Notes under the pieces: model-generated
What the model was told of the DNA's origin: nothing
The model's input: the letters and a program-made list of their open reading frames with translations, nothing else
The model's database searches: none
Assembly (NCBI GenBank): GCA_038238245.1
Contig: JBBRXX010000011.1
Location: forward strand, 62,001-126,000
DNA: 64,000 nucleotides
Source: DASQHW01 sp038238245
Lineage (GTDB): Bacteria > Actinomycetota > Acidimicrobiia > IMCC26256 > PALSA-610
Direction of reading: 5' to 3'
Part shown: in pieces, positions 59,115 to 64,000 of the stretch
How positions within the stretch are numbered: position 1 is the first letter of the stretch
Layout of the letters: each line of letters starts with the position of its first letter
Position numbers and translations under genes: made by a program

Positions 59115-59600
59115 TCATCCGCGCGTCCGTGCGATCGCCGCTCGCTTCAGCACTTGTGCCGAGACACCCGCGTCACGCCATGCGCCGTAGCCGATGCCGC
59201 GATTCTCTCCAAACCGTTTGGCAACTTTGACAAACTCCGCTTCGAGGGTGTCGACGTTGACGCCGCGAGTCGAGTTGAGCTGAGACAGCTTCGCTTGCAG
59301 ATCTCGCACCTCTTGAGCTGCCAAGACTCTGTCGATCCCTGTCGCAGTCTTCACACGCACGCGCGCGCTAGACAGTCGTTGTTCGAGCGTCGACTTCGAC
59401 ACTTTTCGACCCCGACGCCTCGGCGCGTTCACCGCGGCGAGGTAGCGATCAACCGTCGCCGACATCGTTCGCCCCTCTGCAAGCGCTCGCTTGTGTGCAG
59501 CGCTGAGTCTGCGTTGACCCGAGCGCTTCGTCGTCCGCTTCGCAGGCTGACGTGTCGTCCTCTTGGCGGCCTTGCGGGTGGTCTTCTTAGCGGGCGGCAT
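59115..59600 (-). CDS. Lys/Arg-rich DNA-binding-like protein
   Basis: A 161-residue protein. Residues 1-30 form a histone-H1-like basic tail (KKTTRKAAKRTTRQPAKRTT), then SAAHKRALAEGRTMSATVDR and RYLAAVNAPRRRGRKVSKST, and a C-terminal GENRGIGYGAWRDAGVSAQV-like segment. It matches a family I know from actinobacterial genomes but without a named function. The Arg-rich region and GRKV suggest DNA binding. It is on the opposite strand to the neighbouring SIR2 and sigma-like genes. Confidence 0.7.
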   Translation of the reverse strand: MPPAKKTTRKAAKRTTRQPAKRTTKRSGQRRLSAAHKRALAEGRTMSATVDRYLAAVNAPRRRGRKVSKSTLEQRLSSARVRVKTATGIDRVLAAQEVRDLQAKLSQLNSTRGVNVDTLEAEFVKVAKRFGENRGIGYGAWRDAGVSAQVLKRAAIARTRG

Positions 59601-59784
59601 GCATCATCCTCACCATTCGAAACTCACGACGAGCGAGCGACACGCTAACGCGAGCGGCAACGTCTGGACGCCGCAGCCGCGTTCGGCATCGGACCCGAGG
59701 TCCCGCGCCGCAAGATGAGCCGCGGTGCCGACGGGTGCGTGGCCCCGTCTGTACCGCCTAATCGGCTTGTAACTGCGACACATC

Positions 59785-59834
59785 GGGAGCGGGAGTGATT
59801 CCGGGAGTGGTTCCGGGAGCGATGCCGGGAGTGG
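59785..59834. repeat. Iteron-like array B: GGGAG units with 12-bp period, inverted relative to array A
   Basis: GGGAG begins at 59785, 59791, 59803, 59815 and 59827; the last four are 12 bp apart. Units such as CGGGAGTGGTTC are the reverse complement of array A units. It precedes the sigma-like gene. The region 59601-59784 holds no gene that I can support. Confidence 0.7.
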
Positions 59835-59879
59835 CGAGGCCCATCTTGAACACCCAACCGTAAGAATCAGGGGTGTCGA

Positions 59880-60698
59880 ATGGGATTCGAGCTCTTCGCC
59901 GCGTTGGAGCGGGAGTGGAAGGTCGTCGCAGTCAGCTCGGAGGCGGATGCGGCGCTCCAGTCGTGGGCGACCGACCCTGTCCTCGGAGGCATCCGCAGCG
60001 TCGGAGAAATCCTCGAGCGCACACGCCCCGGCACGGATCGGGCCAGCGCCGACTCGGTGCTCGGTGCGCTGCTGCGTCGAGCGCCTCGCGACCACGTCGC
60101 AGCTCGCGCCGCGTTACAGGCTCTCTCACCTGGGCTCATCAATGTCGCCCGCCGCATGGGAGCCGCGCGGGATCCGGACGTAGCAGCCGAAGTGGTCACG
60201 GTCGCTCTAGCGAGAATCAAGTGCTACCCGTACGAGCGGCGGCCTCGCGCCATCGCCGCCAACGTGGTCCTCGACGTCCTTCACGCCCTCTGGCAAGAGC
60301 GCTCGTCAGCGGGTCGCGAGATGGCGACGCCCGCCGAGGAGCTCCACCGTGTCGCCGAGCCCGAACGAGCCGAGCGGAGCCGACCGAACGCTCGCGAGGT
60401 GCTCGAGGTCGCCGCGAGTTCAGGTCGCTTGCCTGCTGAACAGCTGCAGCTCGTCTTCGACGCGGTCCTCGACCGAATGCCCTTGTCGACGGCTGCCGCG
60501 GAGGCCGGCATCTCGATCAAAGCCATGACCCGGCGTCGCGAGAGAGCGCGGGCGACCGTCATACGCGCCTACCACGCTGAGCGATCGACAACGGCTCCCG
60601 CAGAGCGCACCGCTACGGCATCTATTGGCGCAGCCCGCCACTCCCCCGGCGGCCAGGCCGCCGACATGCTGCCGGCTGTCGCACCCGACCTCGCATGA
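59880..60698 (+). CDS. Sigma-70-like regulator
   Basis: A 272-residue protein. Its middle (AALQALSPGLINVARRMGAA, AAEVVTVALARIKCYPYERR, AANVVLDVLHALWQERS) has the helical pattern of sigma region 2, and a C-terminal HTH (LSTAAAEAGISIKAMTRRRE) resembles region 4. The N-terminus, 1-60, and the last 45 residues are atypical. Similar genes sit beside ssb and the relaxase in actinobacterial elements. It is likely an element transcription factor; a role in promoter recognition is inferred. Confidence 0.55.
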   Translation: MGFELFAALEREWKVVAVSSEADAALQSWATDPVLGGIRSVGEILERTRPGTDRASADSVLGALLRRAPRDHVAARAALQALSPGLINVARRMGAARDPDVAAEVVTVALARIKCYPYERRPRAIAANVVLDVLHALWQERSSAGREMATPAEELHRVAEPERAERSRPNAREVLEVAASSGRLPAEQLQLVFDAVLDRMPLSTAAAEAGISIKAMTRRRERARATVIRAYHAERSTTAPAERTATASIGAARHSPGGQAADMLPAVAPDLA

Positions 60699-60768
60699 CA
60701 AACCTTCACGCGTCTTCGTCCCATCGCGCCCTCTCGTTCAGAGAGACGCAATACAAGGAGTACGCCCC

Positions 60769-61086
60769 GTGAACGCCGTCACGTTGATTGGGCGCCTCGA
60801 CACCGATCCCATACCACGGCGCGTTGGGAAGCAGACCGTCGTTCGAATCCGTCTCGCCGTCGACGATCGCTTCAGTGGACAACCGGCGCTGGTGGATGTC
60901 GACGTGTGGGGCAGACAAGGCGGCGCGGTTGAGAAGTACCTGACCCACGGAAGGCTCGTGGCAGTGGTCGGCCGCCTGACCTCGTCGGTCTGGCGCGACG
61001 GCGTCAACAACCGCCGCCAACACGTGTTCGTGACCGCTCATTCGGTCGACTTCCTCGACAAGCCCACCTCCAACGGGCACGAATAG
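60769..61086 (+). CDS. ssb: Single-stranded DNA-binding protein (SSB)
   Basis: A 105-residue OB-fold SSB: VNAVTLIGRLDTDPIPRRVG, VVRIRLAVDDRFSGQPALVD, DVWGRQGGAVEKYLTHGRLV and AVVGRLTSSVWRD, with an unusually short tail lacking the acidic C-terminal tip. The GTG start follows AAGGAG. It probably supports single-strand DNA transfer by the downstream relaxase. Confidence 0.8.
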   Translation: MNAVTLIGRLDTDPIPRRVGKQTVVRIRLAVDDRFSGQPALVDVDVWGRQGGAVEKYLTHGRLVAVVGRLTSSVWRDGVNNRRQHVFVTAHSVDFLDKPTSNGHE

Positions 61087-61106
61087 CGATCGTCGGTCAC
61101 CCAAGG

Positions 61107-64000
61107 ATGCTGGTCTCGATTACGCCACTCGGCTCGAGCGACCGCGATCCCGGACGCGCGGCAACTCAGGTGGTTCGTTACGTCGAGTCGAAGATCCAGG
61201 CGACGCAGCGGATCACGCCCAAACGCACAGGAGGCGTCGAGGCCTACTACGCGGACTCAGTGGAAGGGCCGGGAAGATGGCTCGGCGGCGGCACCACGCG
61301 ATTGGGACTCGTAGAACAAGTTCAGACGGAACTGCTCCGCAAAGTCTTGCTAGGTCAGCATCCCGGCACCGGGGAAGCCCTCGCCACCACTCGACAACCG
61401 AGTGTTCCGCGCATCGTCGATCCCATCGCAGTCTCGGAGCCTCCCAATACAGAACTCACATTCGCTGAAGCGGCACGCGTCGCTGGCGTCAGCGACCGCT
61501 ACCTGCGTCGAGTGGCTGCACGCACGGAGAGCGAGCTCGCGACACGCGTCGGCGAACCTCTCTCGGGGCATCCCGTTTCCGCCGTCTCGAAGAGCTTCCT
61601 GATCGCGCGGCGAGACGCAACACAGGGATGGCTCGTCGAACGCGCCGAGCTCGATCGGTTCATCGGCACGCGCAAGCCGGCGAGAACCTTGATCGGCTAC
61701 GACGTGACGTTCAGTTGTCCGAAGTCGGTCTCGATCCTCTGGGCGACCGGCAGTCCTCAAGAGCGCGTCGAGATCATTGAAGCAGTCGACGCCGCTGTCG
61801 ACGCTGGACTGCGCTACTTGGAAAGCGTCACCAGCACACGGAAACCCCAACGCCCACAGATCGAAGGTTTCGTCGCCGCGGCCTTCACCCATGGAACGTC
61901 GCGAAACCTTGACCCACAGCTACACGTGCACGCGGTCGTCGCCAAGCTCGTTCAAGCTCTCGACGGTGAAGTGCGCGCACTCGATGGACGCGACCTCTTC
62001 GCACACGCCAAGACGGCGGGCTACCTGGCCGCGGCCGAGCTGCGCCACCAGACTGCCCGGCGGCTGGGCTGGAAGTGGGGCCGCGTGCTGCACGGCCTCG
62101 CCGATGTCGACGGCGTCCCGGCTGCCGCGATCCGCGAGATGAGCAGTCGTCAGGCACAAATCGAGTCACTCGCCGCCGAGGTCGGAGTGCACACCGCGGC
62201 GAGTCGACAGGTCGCCGCCTACCGCACCCGCACCGCGAAAGCCGCCGTCGCACCGTTAGAACTCCGCGACGAATGGGATCGCCGACTCACGGAATCCGGA
62301 TTCGATCCCGCCGCGCGCGCCGCATGCGTCGGCCGACAACTCGAGATCCCGACGCTCAACGATTCCGAACGTCACCTGCTCAAAGCTCACCTCGCGTCGG
62401 CGACCGGCGTTACCGAACGGAGCGCGATGTTCGATCGGCGCGACGTCGTCCAAGCCGTCGCCGCGTGGGCAAACGATCGGGTCTCCGCGGACGCGGTACT
62501 CGATCTTGCAGACGAATTCCTGGCATCACAACAGGCCGTCCCACTCGCCATACGCCAGCAGCGGGCCGACACAGACGTCACTCGCGTCAACGGCACCCGC
62601 GGTGTTCCGGTCGTCGGCAACCTAACGCGCTACTCCACACCTGCGATGCTGCGTGCCGAACGAGACGTCTTGGAAGCGTTCCGAGCGGGGCTCGACCGCG
62701 GGGCTGGCATAGTTCCCGAAGACCTCATCGATGCGGCAATCGCCCGTCGCCCGAGCCTCGGCGACGACCAGGTCGCGATGGTGCGAGCGATATGCAGCAC
62801 AGGTGACCAGTTTCAATGTGTGCTCGGCCCCGCGGGTTCCGGCAAGACGTTCGCGCTCGATGCCGCGCGCGACGCGTGGCAGGAAGCGGGCTACTCGGTC
62901 ATCGGCGCGGCCGACCTGGGCTCTGCCGCCGAGGCCCTCGGCCGCGGCGCCGGTATCCGTTCCGAAACGCTCGAGTACTGGCTCACCGTGCTCGACACAC
63001 ACAACGACCCAACCACAGTGTTGGGACCGCGCACCGTCATGCTCGTCGACGAGGCCTCCGCCGCAGGAACGCGCAGCCTCGCGCGGCTCTTCACGCACGC
63101 TCGCCAACAAGGTGCGGTCGTACGGCTCATCGGCGATCCCGCACAACACTCAGCCGTGGCTGCAGGCGGCGCGTTCCGCGAGCTCAGCCGCAGGTACGCG
63201 GCGCGCACCCCGGCGTTACGTGAACTCAGGCGTCAGAGCGCACCACACCTTCACGAGCTCCGTCTCTCGCTCAGCGAGTACCGCCAAGGTCTCATCACCG
63301 AGGCCATGGACCGCCTCGCGCACGATGACCGCGTGGTCTTGGCGGACACGGCTGACGAGCTACTCGACAAACTGGCTGCGGACTGGTGGCTCGACCGCGA
63401 GGCCCGTAGCGCGAATCCGGAACAACTTCCGTCGAGCATGGTCGCCGAGCATCATCGAGAGCGCCGAGCCCTCAATACCCGCGCCCGCGTCATGCTCGCT
63501 GCCGCCGGCGCCCTGCGCGACCCCGCGCTCGTGGCGGGCACCTACGAGTTCAGAGTTGGCGATGAGGTCATCTGCCGAGCCTCGGCCAAGCACCTCCATC
63601 CACCTGGCGCACCTCACCGATACGTTCGTAACGGCACGCGCGGAACAGTCGTCGCAATCGTTCCGGCCGAGACATCGACGCGCGCCGGTCTCGTTGTCGC
63701 CTTTGAAGATCGGGATCCGATCCATGTGCCGCTCGAGTTTCTCACCAAGGAACTGCGCCCGGGAATCGTCGGCGGCCTCACGTACTCCTATGCACTCACG
63801 TCCCACGCCGCGCAAGGACAGACGTACGAAACCGCCCGCACCCTGGCCACGGACGGCTCCACACGCCCGGGCGTATACGTCGGACTCACGCGCGGCCGTC
63901 ACGACGCTCGGATCTACGCAGTACGACGGCGCGATCTGCTCACGGACCGCGAGACAGAAGACCACATGCCTCGTCTCGACGATGGCAAGACGACGCTCGA
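61107..64000 (+). CDS. MobF relaxase-helicase (TraA-like), 3' end outside window
   Basis: I followed this frame from ATG 61107 to the window edge (964 codons, open). It has N-terminal tyrosines (Tyr47, Tyr48 in GGVEAYYADSVEGPGRW), an inserted HTH-like segment (TFAEAARVAGVSDRYLRRVA), the relaxase His triad region THGTSRNLDPQLHVHAVVAK (about residues 260-280), then a RecD-type helicase with Walker A GPAGSGKTFALD (about 573), VMLVDEASAAG and LIGDPAQHSAV, and TSHAAQGQTYETA. It nicks the transfer origin and unwinds DNA for conjugation. It follows ssb by 20 bases. Confidence 0.85.
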   Translation, partial: MLVSITPLGSSDRDPGRAATQVVRYVESKIQATQRITPKRTGGVEAYYADSVEGPGRWLGGGTTRLGLVEQVQTELLRKVLLGQHPGTGEALATTRQPSVPRIVDPIAVSEPPNTELTFAEAARVAGVSDRYLRRVAARTESELATRVGEPLSGHPVSAVSKSFLIARRDATQGWLVERAELDRFIGTRKPARTLIGYDVTFSCPKSVSILWATGSPQERVEIIEAVDAAVDAGLRYLESVTSTRKPQRPQIEGFVAAAFTHGTSRNLDPQLHVHAVVAKLVQALDGEVRALDGRDLFAHAKTAGYLAAAELRHQTARRLGWKWGRVLHGLADVDGVPAAAIREMSSRQAQIESLAAEVGVHTAASRQVAAYRTRTAKAAVAPLELRDEWDRRLTESGFDPAARAACVGRQLEIPTLNDSERHLLKAHLASATGVTERSAMFDRRDVVQAVAAWANDRVSADAVLDLADEFLASQQAVPLAIRQQRADTDVTRVNGTRGVPVVGNLTRYSTPAMLRAERDVLEAFRAGLDRGAGIVPEDLIDAAIARRPSLGDDQVAMVRAICSTGDQFQCVLGPAGSGKTFALDAARDAWQEAGYSVIGAADLGSAAEALGRGAGIRSETLEYWLTVLDTHNDPTTVLGPRTVMLVDEASAAGTRSLARLFTHARQQGAVVRLIGDPAQHSAVAAGGAFRELSRRYAARTPALRELRRQSAPHLHELRLSLSEYRQGLITEAMDRLAHDDRVVLADTADELLDKLAADWWLDREARSANPEQLPSSMVAEHHRERRALNTRARVMLAAAGALRDPALVAGTYEFRVGDEVICRASAKHLHPPGAPHRYVRNGTRGTVVAIVPAETSTRAGLVVAFEDRDPIHVPLEFLTKELRPGIVGGLTYSYALTSHAAQGQTYETARTLATDGSTRPGVYVGLTRGRHDARIYAVRRRDLLTDRETEDHMPRLDDGKTTL

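Larger units (their letters stand above)
54926..64000. mobile_element. Integrative mobilizable/conjugative element, left part (right end outside window)
   Basis: From the serine recombinase to the window edge the genes are recombinase, HTH, SIR2, Lys/Arg-rich protein, sigma-like regulator, SSB and MobF relaxase, which is typical of actinobacterial integrative elements. The left attachment site probably lies within about 54926-54957, between the LLM start and the recombinase start. The precise core was not identified because the right end is missing. Confidence 0.7.

Noticed and set aside
59610..60095. Leftward open frame covering array B and the sigma-like gene start
   Set aside because: The translation is made of repeat-coded Pro/Leu/Glu runs and antisense of the sigma-like protein; no family pattern.

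Overview
The window is high-GC actinobacterial chromosome. F420-type luciferase-like oxidoreductases, a PimB-type mannosyltransferase, MMPL and ArsA-family proteins, GTG/TTG starts and long runs of 4-base gene overlaps all point to Actinomycetota. Gene content resembles both mycobacterial steroid catabolism and uncultured Acidimicrobiia, so class-level placement is an inference.

Layout. 1-2500: a nitronate monooxygenase (cut by the window edge) diverges from a KstR-like TetR regulator, and the gap holds a perfect match to the KstR operator consensus. 2497-10383: mostly leftward housekeeping and envelope genes (ROK kinase, ArsA ATPase, SRPBCC protein, PimB-like mannosyltransferase, MFS, ferredoxin-reductase-like flavoprotein), with an MBL hydrolase. 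10504-15862: a tightly overlapped operon of ADP-forming acyl-CoA synthetase, enoyl-CoA hydratase, Ltp-type thiolase-fold protein and OB-fold/Zn-ribbon partner, then a methyltransferase. 15867-31468: mixed transport and regulation (MarR/MMPL, ABC/TetR with two operator copies), an acyl-CoA dehydrogenase, small hypothetical genes and two decayed genes. 31632-36821: MerR regulator, amidohydrolase, a double-domain CaiB-type CoA-transferase, GNAT and VOC proteins.

36818-50753 is the metabolic core. It holds homologues of the mycobacterial KstR2-regulon genes for the last steroid rings (HIP, i.e. CD-ring, degradation): FadE30- and IpdF-like proteins, an Rv3549c-like SDR, IpdA, IpdB, IpdC, a FadE31/FadE32-like acyl-CoA dehydrogenase pair and FadA6. 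An OB-fold/thiolase pair is translationally coupled behind ipdC. Together with the KstR-like regulator at the left edge this suggests an organism that degrades sterols or steroids. KstR2, FadD3 and EchA20 homologues were not seen here.

50750-54925 is a leftward run: J-domain membrane protein, small zinc-ribbon and membrane proteins, ATP-grasp ligase, PIG-L deacetylase, VOC protein and LLM oxidoreductase. From about 54930 to the right edge lies an integrative mobilizable or conjugative element: large serine recombinase, excisionase-like HTH (with a decayed tandem copy), a SIR2-domain protein that is a candidate anti-phage effector, a Lys/Arg-rich DNA-binding-like protein, a sigma-like regulator, SSB and a MobF relaxase-helicase that runs off the window. 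The SIR2 and Lys/Arg-rich genes are bracketed by two inverted arrays of 12-bp-period repeats. No rRNA, tRNA or CRISPR array was recognised.
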